From assembly GCF_016921115.1 (NCBI RefSeq), contig NZ_JAFFZS010000001.1, forward strand, positions 372,001 to 436,000: a DNA stretch of 64,000 nt, read 5' to 3'. Below the pieces are notes generated by a model. The model saw only the letters and a program-made list of their open reading frames with translations, made no database searches and was not told the origin of the DNA. The DNA is from Streptomyces actuosus. Its GTDB lineage: Bacteria > Actinomycetota > Actinomycetes > Streptomycetales > Streptomycetaceae. The position numbers and the translations under genes are program-made. Positions 55,748 to 64,000 of this stretch are shown here, piece after piece. Position 1 is the first letter of the stretch. Each line of letters begins with the position of its first letter.

Positions 55748-57835
55748 TCAGCCGTGGCCCGGCACGATGAACTCGCACCACACGCACTTGCCGCCGCCCC
55801 GCGCCTCGACCCCCCACACGTCCGAGAGCAGGTCGACCAGGAGCAGGCCGCGCCCGGAGACCCCCGACTCGCCCGCCTCACGGCGGCGCGGCAGGGCGCT
55901 GGAGGTGTCCTCGACCTCGACCCGCAGCCGTCGGTCGGAGTCCGTCAGGACCCGCAGGGTGACGATCGCGGCGCCCTCGGTGTGCATGAGGGCGTTGGTG
56001 ATCAGTTCGTCGGCGACGAGTTCGATCTCGTCGGCGCGGTCCCGGGCACCCCAGGCGCGCACGGCGGCACGGATCATGTGCCGGGCGCCGGTGAGGGCCT
56101 CGGGGTCGCCGGGTGCCACGTGCTGCTGGAGCCGGCCGCCGGCCCGTGCGGCGTGCGCGCTGCGGCGGCGCAGCAGGAGCAGGGCCACGTCGTCGTCGCC
56201 GCCGCGCTCCTCGAAGACCTCGATCAGCTGGTCGGCGAGTCCTCGGACGTCCTCGGGGCCGGCCGCGACCAGGGCGGTCAGGGCCCGCATGCCGTCGTCC
56301 AGGTCGAAGCCGGGCTGTTCGACCAGGCCGTCGGTGCACAGCAGCAGTGTGTCGCCCGGGTCGAGTTCGACGGTGGCGGCCGGGTAGTCCAGACTGCCGA
56401 ACTCTGCGGACAGCCCCAGCGGCAGCCCGCCGGGGACGGGAGCGCGGCGGCAGGTGCCGTCGGCCGAGCGCACCAGCGGGTCGATGTGCCCGGCCCGGAC
56501 CACCTGGACGACGCCGGTGGCCAGGTCGGCCTCGGCGTACAGGCAGGTGGCGAAGCGGTCGGTGTCCAGCTCGTGCAGGAAGACGGAGGCGCGGGCCATC
56601 ACCGTGGCCGGGGTGTGCCCCTCGGCGGCGTAGGCCCGCAGCACGATCCGCAGCTGGCCCATGACGGCGGCGGCGTGGGTGTCGTGGCCCTGGACGTCAC
56701 CGATGACGGCGCCGACCCGGCCCCCGGGCAGCGGGATCAGGTCGTACCAGTCGCCGCCGATGTCGCGGCCCTGCGATCCGCCGATGGTGGCGGCCCGGTA
56801 GCGGACGGCGACGTCGGCGCCGGAGACGCTGGGGATGGTGCGCGGCAGCATCGCCTGCTGGAGGCCCTGGGCGATGTCCTTCTCCTGCTCGTAGAACATC
56901 GCCCGCTGCAGGCTCTGCGCGATGCTGCTGCCCAGGGCGAGGAGGATGTTCCGCTCCTCGGTGGTGAATCCGCGCCGGTCGCTGTAGAGCAGGCCCATGG
57001 CACCGATCGGGCGGGCCTGGACGATGAGGGGCAGGTAGGCCGCGGCGGTGATGTTCAGGTCGGTGAGGTGCGGCCACAGGATCGGGTAGCCGGCGGCGAA
57101 CTCCTGCGGGGACTCGATGAAACGGGGGGTGAGGGTGCGGACGACCTCACTCATCGGGTACGGCTCGTCGATCCGGGTGACTCGGGTGCCGGGTACGAAG
57201 CTGCCTTCGGGGCCCTCGGCGATCAGCCGGATCCGCCCCGCCTCGACCAGGCCCATGACGAGGCTGGTCGCACCCAGGTGGGTGAGGCCGTGGGTGTCCT
57301 TCAGGACGTCGATGACGTCCCTGACGGTGCGGGCGTGGGCGAGGGCGGCCGTGGCGAGCTGGACGACGTTGGTCTGCTGCCGGCGGAGGTCGTCCGGGGC
57401 AGCCTCCTCGCGGCGAGCGGCGAGTTCGTCGAGTTCCTCGGTGGCGTCGCGGACGATGCCGACGATGCGGCGGGGGCGGCCGGTCTCGTCGCGCCGGATG
57501 TAGCCCTGGGTGTGGGTCCAGCGAAGGTTGCCGTCACGGCACCGGATGCGGAAGTAGGCGCCGTAGTTCTCGCTGCCGTCCTTGATGGCACGGGCCACGA
57601 GGGCGTCGAGGCGGTGGGCCTCGTCGGGCGGGACCCGGACGGCGAGGCCCTCGGGGCTGCCGTCGTACTCGTCCGGGCGCATGTCGAAGGCCTCGTGGGC
57701 CTGGTCATCCATGTGGAACAGACCGGCGTCCAGGTCCCAGTCGAAGCTTCCCATGCGGTTGAGCGCCAGGATCGGCTCCGGATGGGCGGGCCAGTCGTCC
57801 GGGAGTGACAGGGCGCTCGCTCCCCGATCAACCAT
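55748..57835 (-). CDS. PAS-GAF-PP2C phosphatase with C-terminal HATPase domain
   Basis: A 695-residue signalling protein without membrane segments. Order: PAS (about 20-135, with IVGIVRDATEELDEL), GAF (about 160-325, with YLPLIVQARPIGAMGLLYSD), SpoIIE/PP2C (about 340-560, with GRDIGGDWYDLI, GAVIGDVQGHD, VRAGHIDPL, LLLCTDGLVEQ, GGDDDVALLLL) and an RsbW-like HATPase_c (about 575-690, with ADEIELVADELITNALMHTE). It combines the two opposing activities of the partner-switching network, a phosphatase for anti-sigma antagonists and a kinase-like domain that can bind them. Metal Asp residues are present. Start ATG 57835. Confidence 0.93.
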   Translation of the reverse strand: MVDRGASALSLPDDWPAHPEPILALNRMGSFDWDLDAGLFHMDDQAHEAFDMRPDEYDGSPEGLAVRVPPDEAHRLDALVARAIKDGSENYGAYFRIRCRDGNLRWTHTQGYIRRDETGRPRRIVGIVRDATEELDELAARREEAAPDDLRRQQTNVVQLATAALAHARTVRDVIDVLKDTHGLTHLGATSLVMGLVEAGRIRLIAEGPEGSFVPGTRVTRIDEPYPMSEVVRTLTPRFIESPQEFAAGYPILWPHLTDLNITAAAYLPLIVQARPIGAMGLLYSDRRGFTTEERNILLALGSSIAQSLQRAMFYEQEKDIAQGLQQAMLPRTIPSVSGADVAVRYRAATIGGSQGRDIGGDWYDLIPLPGGRVGAVIGDVQGHDTHAAAVMGQLRIVLRAYAAEGHTPATVMARASVFLHELDTDRFATCLYAEADLATGVVQVVRAGHIDPLVRSADGTCRRAPVPGGLPLGLSAEFGSLDYPAATVELDPGDTLLLCTDGLVEQPGFDLDDGMRALTALVAAGPEDVRGLADQLIEVFEERGGDDDVALLLLRRRSAHAARAGGRLQQHVAPGDPEALTGARHMIRAAVRAWGARDRADEIELVADELITNALMHTEGAAIVTLRVLTDSDRRLRVEVEDTSSALPRRREAGESGVSGRGLLLVDLLSDVWGVEARGGGKCVWCEFIVPGHG

Positions 57836-58036
57836 GGGGACACCTTGCCAGGGTTTGTCCGATTATTCGACCCGTGAGGCGGGCGGAACCGGGCTCCGGG
57901 GGTCCTGCGCGAGGGCCGGTCCGCCTTCCGGGGTATCGCGCCCGCGACCCCTCTCGCCTCGTCACGCACCGGAGCGGAGGCGTACGTTCTGCGACGGCGG
58001 GGGCGGCGTCAGAATGGAGGAGAGGAGCGCACGGCC

Positions 58037-59467
58037 GTGGACTGGTTCACCGCACCCGGGTACTGGCTGAGCCGGCTGGTCTTCCAGCGGGCCCTGGCCG
58101 GCGTGTACCTGGTGGCGTTCCTGACCGCGGCCCTGCAGTTCCGGGCTCTGCTGGGCGAGCGGGGCATGCTGCCCGTCCCGCGTTTCGTGGCGCAGGTGCC
58201 CGCCCGGCGCGCGCCGAGTCTTTTCCGGTTCCACTACACGGACCGCTTCTTCGCGGCCTGCGCCTGGACCGGGTGCGCGGTGTCGGCCGCGCTGCTGGCG
58301 GGCCTGGACGGGCATCTTCCGCTGTGGGGCGGAATGCTGCTGTGGCTGGTGCCGTGGGTGCTGTACCTGTCGATCGTCAACGTGGGGCAGACCTGGTATG
58401 CGTTCGGCTGGGAGTCGCTGCTGCTGGAGACCGGCTTCCTGGCCGTGTTCCTCGGCAACGACGAGGTGGCGCCGCCGGTCGTCGTGCTGTTCCTGCTGCG
58501 CTGGATCCTGTTCCGGGTGGAGTTCGGCGCGGGGCTGATCAAGATGCGCGGGGACGTCTGCTGGCGCAGGCTCACGTGTCTGGAACACCACCACGAGACC
58601 CAGCCGATGCCGGGGCCGCTGAGCTGGTTCTTCCACCACCTGCCCCGGGGTCTGCACCGTGTGGAGGCGGCGGCGAACCACGTGACGCAACTCGCCGTTC
58701 CCGTTCTGCTGTTCGCGCCGCAGCCGATCGCGACGGCCGCCGCGTCCCTGATGATCCTCACCCAGCTGTGGCTGGTGCTCTCGGGCAATTTCTCCTGGCT
58801 GAACTGGATCACCGTCGTGCTGGCCCTGTCCGCGATCGGGTTCCCGGGCGGCGGAGCCCCGGCGTCCGTCGCGGACACCGCCCCGGTGTGGTTCGAGGTC
58901 GTGGTCCTCGCGGTCGCCGCCCTGCTGGTGTTCCTCAGCCATCACCCGGTGGTCAACATGGTCTCCCGCCGCCAGGTGATGAACCGCACCTTCGACCCGC
59001 TCCACCTCGTCAACACCTACGGCGCGTTCGGCAGCGTCAGCCGCGTGCGGTACGAGGTGGTGCTGGAGGGAACGGCGGACGACGTGCCGCGCGAGGACTC
59101 CGACTGGCGGGAGTACGAGTTCAAGGGCAAGCCGGGTGCTCCGCGACGGTGGCCGCGCCAGTTCGCGCCGTACCACCTGCGGCTGGACTGGCTGATGTGG
59201 TTCGCCGCTCTGTCGCCCGCCTACGCGGAGCCGTGGTTCGGCGCCCTGGTGGAACGACTCCTGGAGGGCGACAGGGACACCCTGAGGCTGCTGCGCCGCT
59301 CGCCGTTCCCGCCCGGCGCGCCACCGCGCCACATCCGCGCCCGCCTGTACCGCTACCGCTTCACCACCTGGCGGGAACTGCGCGAGACGGGCGCGTGCTG
59401 GCAGCGGGCGTACGTCCGCGAGTACCTGCCGCCGATCCGGCTGGCGGACGACGTCCACCGGGCCTGA
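58037..59467 (+). CDS. Lipase-maturation-factor (LMF1) family membrane protein
   Basis: A 476-residue multi-span membrane protein. Eight or so hydrophobic helices; family signature stretches WYAFGWESLLLETGFLAVFL near 122-141, EFGAGLIKMRGDVCWRRLTC near 165-184, LEHHHETQPMPGPLSWFFH near 185-203 and the C-terminal PRQFAPYHLRLDWLMWFAAL near 375. The His-rich HHHETQP motif is typical of the family. Eukaryotic LMF1 helps secreted lipases fold; the bacterial role is not established. The GTG at 58037 has a GAGGAGAGGAG-type ribosome site. Confidence 0.85.
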   Translation: MDWFTAPGYWLSRLVFQRALAGVYLVAFLTAALQFRALLGERGMLPVPRFVAQVPARRAPSLFRFHYTDRFFAACAWTGCAVSAALLAGLDGHLPLWGGMLLWLVPWVLYLSIVNVGQTWYAFGWESLLLETGFLAVFLGNDEVAPPVVVLFLLRWILFRVEFGAGLIKMRGDVCWRRLTCLEHHHETQPMPGPLSWFFHHLPRGLHRVEAAANHVTQLAVPVLLFAPQPIATAAASLMILTQLWLVLSGNFSWLNWITVVLALSAIGFPGGGAPASVADTAPVWFEVVVLAVAALLVFLSHHPVVNMVSRRQVMNRTFDPLHLVNTYGAFGSVSRVRYEVVLEGTADDVPREDSDWREYEFKGKPGAPRRWPRQFAPYHLRLDWLMWFAALSPAYAEPWFGALVERLLEGDRDTLRLLRRSPFPPGAPPRHIRARLYRYRFTTWRELRETGACWQRAYVREYLPPIRLADDVHRA

Positions 59468-59775
59468 CGGCGGCGCCCTCGCGCCTGCGGGCACCGCGCG
59501 CCACGGGGAGCGGCCGGGCCGTGGGCACGGCCGGCCCCGCACCGGAGCCGCAGCCCCCGGCGTGCCCGCCCGGCCAGGCGGCGCCCGCCGGGCCGCCTGG
59601 CCGGAAGCGCCCCGGCGCGGGCATCCGTGCGGGGCCGGCCGGCCATACTGCTCGGCCTCCCGTCCTCCTCGGCCGCGGGCGCCACTCGGCCGTGCCCCGC
59701 CGCGTTCGGCCGGACGCCGGCGCCGGACGGGTGACAGTGCGGCGCCGGGTCGGTGGCGGGCGGCTGGACCGTGCC
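59468..59775. other. 308-bp convergent intergenic region
   Basis: No gene. It contains the hairpin at 59512-59535, which can serve as terminator for the LMF-family gene; the rest is G/C-rich with no feature that I recognise. Confidence 0.45.
59512..59535. terminator. Probable terminator hairpin
   Basis: GCCGGGCCGTG and CACGGCCGGC pair with one bulged base around a 3-4 nt loop, 45 bases beyond the LMF-family stop codon. Confidence 0.45.
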
Positions 59776-62700
59776 TCAGGCGCGCCGCAGCCGCAGCGTC
59801 ACCAGCTCGAACGGCCGGAGCCGCACGTCGATCCGGTCACCGTCCACGGTCGGGGCGGCGGCCTCCGGCAGGGCGCGTTCCAGCAGGTCGGTGGGGGTCG
59901 CCCCGGCGAGTGGGAACCCGGCCGCCAGGGTGGCCCGGGCGCGACCGCCGTGGGCCTCGTGGAAGCGGACGACGACGTCCCCGCTGCCGTCGTCGGCCAG
60001 CTTCACGGCGGTGATCACCACCGCGTCGTCGTCCACGGTGACCAACGGGGCCACCTCGGTCCCGCCGGTCACCCGCCGACGCGGCAGGTTGATCCGCCAG
60101 CCCTCGCGCACCGCGTCGCCGATCCCGGCCCCGGGCACCAGGGCGTGCCGGAAGCGGTGCACGCCCTGGTCGGTCTCGGGGTCGGGGAAGCGGGGGGCGC
60201 GCAGCAGGGACACCCGGACCGTGGTGGTCGTGCCCCGGCCGCCGTCGGTGCGAACGGCGCGGGTCACGTCATGGCCGTAGGTCGAGTCGTTCACCAGTGC
60301 GACGCCGAAGCCGGGCTCCTCCAGGTGCACGAAGCGGTGGTTGCAGGCCTCGAACTTGGCCGCCTCCCAGGAGGTGTTGGTGTGGGTGGGGCGGTGGAAG
60401 TGCCCGAACTGGGTCTCCGAGGCGTACCGCTCGGCGTGCAGGTCCAGCGGGAAGGCCAGCTTCAGGAACTTCTCCGTCTCGTGCCAGTCGACCTCCGTGT
60501 CGATCTCCAGCCGCCGCTCCCCGGGCGGCAGCGACAGCACCTGGGTGACGCGCGAGGCGCCGAAGGACCGGACGACCCGCACGGACGCACCGTCCTGCCC
60601 CGCGGTGACCGAGTCCGCGCCGGTGAGGTCGGTGACGGTGTTCCGGTAGAACGCGTCGACGTCCCAGGCGTCCCACATGTTCGGGAAGTCGGGGTGCAGC
60701 TGGAGCAGGTTGGCGGCGTGGCCCGGCGCGACCGTCTCGCGGTCGGCGGTGAGGTCGTGGGCCGAGCGGACGAGTCCGTCCGCGTCGATGCCGACCCGCA
60801 GCAGCCCGTTGTCCAGCACGAATCCGCCGCCCTCACGCGGGGTGAGCGTGGTGCGGCCGGAGGCGGTGGGCGCTCCGGCGCCGCCCGCGGCGATCCCGGC
60901 GCGCGCGTGCGGGGCCGCGTTGAACTCCAGCTCGGTGTCGCCGTCCCCGGCCAGGGCGTGCTGCGCGGCGTCGATGATGCCGGTGAGCTCGGCGGCGATC
61001 CGGTCGTAGGTGGCCCTGGCCTCGCGGTGCACCCAGGCGATGGAGGAGCCGGGCAGGATGTCGTGGAACTGGTGCAGCAGCACCGTCTTCCAGATCCGGT
61101 CCAGTTCCTCGTGCGGGTAGGGCGCGCCGGTGCGCACCGCGGCGGTGGCGGCCCACAGCTCGGCCTCGCGCAGCAGGTGCTCGCTGCGCCGGTTGCCCTG
61201 CTTGGTCCTGGCCTGGCTGGTCAGTGTGGCGCGGTGGAGTTCGAGGTACAGCTCGCCGACCCAGACCGGCGGCTCGGGGTTCTCGGCCTCGGCCCGGGCG
61301 AAGAACGCCGAGGGCGTCTCCCACACCACCGTCGGGGAGCCCTCCAGGTCGTGGACCCGGGCCGCCTTGGCGACCATCTCGCGGGTGGTTCCCCCACCGC
61401 CGTCGCCCCAGCCCGTGGGGGCCAGGGAGTGCCGGGCTACCCCCTTGTCCTTGAAGTTGCGTGCCGCGTGGGCGAGTTCGCTGACCTTCATGGAGCAGTT
61501 GTAGGTGTCGACGGGTGGGAAGTGGGTGAAGACGCGCGTACCGTCGATGCCCTCCCAGCGGAAGGTGTGGTGCGGGAACGTGTTCGTCCGCGACCAGGAG
61601 ATCTTCTGCGTCAGCAGGTACTTCGATCCGGCCGCGCGGATGATCTGCGGCAGGCCCGCGGCGAACCCGAAGGTGTCGGGCAGCCACGCCTCGTCGTTGT
61701 CGATGCCGAACTCGTCGAGGAAGAACCGCTTGCCGTGGACGAACTGCCGGGCCATCGCCTCCGAGCCCGGCATGTTGGTGTCCGACTCCACCCACATACC
61801 ACCGGCGGGCACGAACCGCCCCTCGGCGACCGCCTCCTTCACCCGCGCCCACACCTCGGGCCGGTGCTCCTTGACCCATGCCCACTGCTGGGCCTGCGAC
61901 ATGGCGAAGACGAACTCCGGCTCGTCCTTGAGCAGCGCGGTCATGTTGGACGTGGTGCGCGCGACCTTGCGCACCGTCTCCCGCAGCGGCCACAGCCAGG
62001 CCGAGTCGATGTGCGCGTGCCCGACCGCGCTGATGCGGTGCGCGGAGGGGACGGCCGGGGCGGCGAGGACCCGCTCCAGCCGGGCACGGGCGGGGGCCGC
62101 GGTGCCGTTCACGTCCTGGAGGTCGACGGCGTCCAGGGCCCGCTCCACCGCCCGCAGGATCTCCCACCGGCGCGGGGAGTCGACCGGTAGCTCGGCCATC
62201 AGCTCGCCCAGCACCTCCAGGTCGATCACCAGCTGCCACACGGTCTCGTCGAAGACGGCCAGATCCATCCGGGTGAGCGTGTACTGCGGCTCGCTGCCGG
62301 CGGTCTCCTTGTCACCCAGTCGGGTCGGGCGGAAGGGGTGGTAGTCGAGGATGACGGGGTTGGAGGCGGCCTCGATGTGCAGGCGGACCTCCTCCCCGCC
62401 CGCCGCGGGGGCACCGACGCGCACCCACTGGTTGCGCGGGTTGAGGCCCTTCACCGGAGTGCCGTCGGGCCGGTAGACCAGGCCCTCGCACTGGAAGCCG
62501 GGCATGTTCTCGTCGAAGCCGAGGTCGAGGACGGCCTCGACGGTCCGCCCGGCCCACTCCTCAGGGACGGTCCCGGTCACACGGAACCAGCTGGTGCCCC
62601 AGGGGGCGCCCCAGCGGGTGCCCACCGCGATCGGCTCGGGCTCGGCCGACAGGCCCTCGTCGACCGGTACGGGCTCGCCGGGCGCGTGCCACACCGCCAC

Positions 62701-62796
62701 GTCCAGCGGCACGGACGCGGGATGGACGGCTGGCCGGATGCGCTCCTCCAGGACGCGCTCGAGGCGGGCCTCGACCAGGGTGCGGTCGTCATGCAT
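59776..62796 (-). CDS. GH38 alpha-mannosidase
   Basis: A 1006-residue glycoside hydrolase family 38 enzyme. An N-terminal beta domain (about 55-200) is followed by the catalytic barrel beginning with the zinc motif GHAHIDSAWLWP (His260, His262, Asp264), the nucleophile Asp374 in WLPDTFGFAAG, LLHQFHDILPGSSI near 584 and C-terminal beta-sandwich domains. There is no signal peptide, so it is cytoplasmic and likely trims imported mannosides. The ATG follows GGAG at eight bases. A GH5-like hydrolase gene follows upstream on the same strand, suggesting a mannoside-degradation locus extending beyond the window. Confidence 0.94.
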   Translation of the reverse strand: MHDDRTLVEARLERVLEERIRPAVHPASVPLDVAVWHAPGEPVPVDEGLSAEPEPIAVGTRWGAPWGTSWFRVTGTVPEEWAGRTVEAVLDLGFDENMPGFQCEGLVYRPDGTPVKGLNPRNQWVRVGAPAAGGEEVRLHIEAASNPVILDYHPFRPTRLGDKETAGSEPQYTLTRMDLAVFDETVWQLVIDLEVLGELMAELPVDSPRRWEILRAVERALDAVDLQDVNGTAAPARARLERVLAAPAVPSAHRISAVGHAHIDSAWLWPLRETVRKVARTTSNMTALLKDEPEFVFAMSQAQQWAWVKEHRPEVWARVKEAVAEGRFVPAGGMWVESDTNMPGSEAMARQFVHGKRFFLDEFGIDNDEAWLPDTFGFAAGLPQIIRAAGSKYLLTQKISWSRTNTFPHHTFRWEGIDGTRVFTHFPPVDTYNCSMKVSELAHAARNFKDKGVARHSLAPTGWGDGGGGTTREMVAKAARVHDLEGSPTVVWETPSAFFARAEAENPEPPVWVGELYLELHRATLTSQARTKQGNRRSEHLLREAELWAATAAVRTGAPYPHEELDRIWKTVLLHQFHDILPGSSIAWVHREARATYDRIAAELTGIIDAAQHALAGDGDTELEFNAAPHARAGIAAGGAGAPTASGRTTLTPREGGGFVLDNGLLRVGIDADGLVRSAHDLTADRETVAPGHAANLLQLHPDFPNMWDAWDVDAFYRNTVTDLTGADSVTAGQDGASVRVVRSFGASRVTQVLSLPPGERRLEIDTEVDWHETEKFLKLAFPLDLHAERYASETQFGHFHRPTHTNTSWEAAKFEACNHRFVHLEEPGFGVALVNDSTYGHDVTRAVRTDGGRGTTTTVRVSLLRAPRFPDPETDQGVHRFRHALVPGAGIGDAVREGWRINLPRRRVTGGTEVAPLVTVDDDAVVITAVKLADDGSGDVVVRFHEAHGGRARATLAAGFPLAGATPTDLLERALPEAAAPTVDGDRIDVRLRPFELVTLRLRRA

Positions 62797-62880
62797 GCGG
62801 GGTGCTCCGTTGTCGTCCGGGGTGGGTGGTGGTCAGGGGTGCCGGCGGGTCTTGTGTCGGGCGGGGCGGGGTCGGGTGGT

Positions 62881-63157
62881 CACCAGCGGTGGGTGACGGT
62901 CGCGAGGGTGGGCGCGATGTACAGCTCCCCCACCGCGCGCTTCTCGAACCACGCCGCCTGCTCGCCCCGTTGGGGACGCAGTCAGCCGGTGAGGCGGACG
63001 CGCTGCCCGGTGGCGTCCGGGCGGCGCCGGGTGCCGTCGGTCCGATGGGTGAGCTCGACAACCGTGTCGGCGGCGATCGGCAGCGGGGCGCGTACGGCTC
63101 CGGCGCGACGGGGGCGTCCGGTTCACCGTCGACGAGCGCTGCCGCCTCGGGTGGGGT
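62881..63157 (-). pseudogene. Possible decayed coding remnant upstream of the mannosidase gene
   Basis: On the minus strand one reading frame gives protein-like pieces that are interrupted: ADTVVELTHRTDGTRR and later TGQRVRLTG, then a TGA at about 62985-62983, then EQAAWFEKRAVGELYIAPTL and THRW up to a TGA near 62881. No start, ribosome site or full domain is visible. This could be the broken C-terminal end of a hydrolase gene, or chance. The whole 361-bp gap 62797-63157 holds no intact gene; the mannosidase ribosome site lies at its left end. Confidence 0.25.
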
Positions 63158-64000
63158 TCACGTGCGGGCGCCTCCTCGTCGTCCGTGCGGGGTGAGGACC
63201 TGGTCGGGGTGGACGACCTCGGTGATGCCGCGCGCGGCGAGGTGGGCCGGGTCGTGCGCGCGGGTGGCGAGGACGGCGGTGGGGCGGGCCCCGACGGCGA
63301 CGAGCCGGAAGAAGGCGTCGTAGACGGGCCCGCCGGGGGCGCAGCGCGAGCGTGCGCGGAGGTCGGAGGGGACGGCCAGCGCCGTCGTACGGGGCGCGGG
63401 CGCCGGACGCGGGGCGCGCGCGGCGCGGGCCAGTGCCCGGGCGGTGTCCTTGGGTCGGCGGTCGTTGGTCAGCAGGCCGAGCCCGTACTCGAGTTCGGGG
63501 AAGTCGGCCAGGTCCCGCGACACGTCGTGCGAGCACCACCACGTGACGCCCCACAGGCCGGGGCAGTCCAGGGCGTGCGCGACGGTGGCCTCGGTGAAGG
63601 CGGCGGCGTGTCCGGGCGGGATCAGGGGTGCCGGGGCGCCGACCTCCTGGAGCCATACCGGCCGGTGCGGGTCGTCGGCCCAGGCCTTGCTGAGCTCGAT
63701 CAGGTAGGCGGCGTGGTGCTCGGTGGGCACACCGGTGGGGCCGTGGCGCTGGGCGGTGCCGTTGAAGACCCAGGAGTGCACGGCCGTGACGGCGCCGTGC
63801 CGGGCGGCCTGGGCCGGGGTGAAGGGCTGGTCGTCCTGGTACCAGGTGGCGTCGTACTCGGCGTGCAGGTGGATCCGGCCGGGGGCACCCGCCTCGCAGG
63901 CGGCGAGCATGCGTTCCAGCCAGGCGTCGATCTGGCCCTCGGTGGCGCGGTCGGGGTCGGGATGGGGGCCGGTGGAGAACTGGTTGATCTCGTTGCCGAG
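63158..64000 (-). CDS. GH5-like glycoside hydrolase, 5' end outside the window
   Basis: The visible part is 280 residues and the gene continues past base 64000. Catalytic features: LGNEINQF at the very edge, with the Asn-Glu of the acid/base in clan GH-A, later HAEYDATWYQDDQPFTP, and WLQEVGAPAPL near 128 with a Glu in the nucleophile position, then GVTWWCSHDV. These fit a cellulase/mannanase-like GH5 or related clan GH-A enzyme. The neighbouring GH38 mannosidase suggests a mannan or mannoside substrate, but specificity cannot be read. No statement on signal peptide is possible because the start is missing. Confidence 0.78.
   Translation of the reverse strand, partial: LGNEINQFSTGPHPDPDRATEGQIDAWLERMLAACEAGAPGRIHLHAEYDATWYQDDQPFTPAQAARHGAVTAVHSWVFNGTAQRHGPTGVPTEHHAAYLIELSKAWADDPHRPVWLQEVGAPAPLIPPGHAAAFTEATVAHALDCPGLWGVTWWCSHDVSRDLADFPELEYGLGLLTNDRRPKDTARALARAARAPRPAPAPRTTALAVPSDLRARSRCAPGGPVYDAFFRLVAVGARPTAVLATRAHDPAHLAARGITEVVHPDQVLTPHGRRGGART

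Noticed and set aside
57805..62190. A very long plus-strand open frame (over 1400 codons) across the LMF and mannosidase genes
   Set aside because: It is antisense to the clear GH38 gene and out of frame with the LMF gene; its length results from the G/C-biased third codon position. The translation is Arg/Gly/Pro-rich with no domain.

Overview
The window is high-GC DNA (strong G/C bias at third codon positions, GTG/TTG starts, purine-rich ribosome sites, long antisense open frames that are only shadows) and its gene content is typical of a Streptomyces chromosome. It carries an egtABCD ergothioneine operon, a GlxA-type copper radical oxidase, an ornithine-lipid gene pair, an actinobacterial sdhCAB operon, an RmdA-type GGDEF/EAL protein, LysX, and many small regulators and surface proteins. 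From memory, the order egt - olsBA - sdhCAB - rmdA - SCO0930-type lipoprotein resembles S. coelicolor around SCO0910-SCO0930. I see no rRNA, tRNA, transposase, integrase, phage gene or CRISPR array.

Layout. 0-1.6 kb: a flavoprotein oxidase. 1.7-8.2 kb: glxA, a CLC chloride channel, a small membrane protein and a membrane PP2C phosphatase. Three near-perfect copies and one half copy of a palindrome of the form TTTTGCAT-N-ATGCAAAA lie upstream of these genes, so they look like one small regulon. 8.3-14 kb: a DUF385 reductase, a small membrane protein, MarR, a SulP transporter divergent from a MerR regulator, and an amidase. 14.5-15.8 kb: a solitary MazF/PemK-like gene converging on and overlapping a bacterial PARG-like gene. 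16-20.5 kb: egtABCD, four genes joined by 1-4 nt overlaps. 20.5-25.5 kb: an orphan sugar-binding lipoprotein with a DasR-like site, dodecin, a HAD phosphatase, a LysE exporter, a thioredoxin-like [2Fe-2S] protein and an LLM flavoprotein. 25.7-30.7 kb: a divergent pair, a ClpC-like ATPase and a class II UvrA.

31-42 kb: the coupled olsB-olsA pair with a ~95-bp tandem duplication at its 3' end, sdhCAB with a divergent LysR gene, rmdA coupled to a SAM methyltransferase, and a lipoprotein. 42.2-47.1 kb looks like a cell-surface module: a proline-rich surface protein, a DUF4239 membrane protein, two convergent paralogous secreted membrane-anchored proteins separated by a 31-bp-stem terminator, a class F sortase and a Tat-exported polysaccharide deacetylase. 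47.3-58 kb: lysX, a universal stress protein, a CapA-like lipoprotein, an ECF sigma factor with a zinc anti-sigma factor and an intervening unknown gene (the last two genes share a promoter-like motif), an Fpg/Nei glycosylase and a PAS-GAF-PP2C-kinase phosphatase. 58-64 kb: a lipase-maturation-factor-like protein, a GH38 alpha-mannosidase, a possible decayed coding remnant and a GH5-like hydrolase cut by the window end.

Themes are envelope remodelling (ornithine lipid, lysyl-PG, sortase, deacetylase, GlxA), redox protection (ergothioneine, dodecin, F420 and flavin enzymes) and signalling (two PP2C phosphatases, c-di-GMP, ECF sigma). The most novel-looking items are the TTTTGCAT-N-ATGCAAAA regulon and the sortase F surface module whose candidate substrates lack an LPXTG motif.
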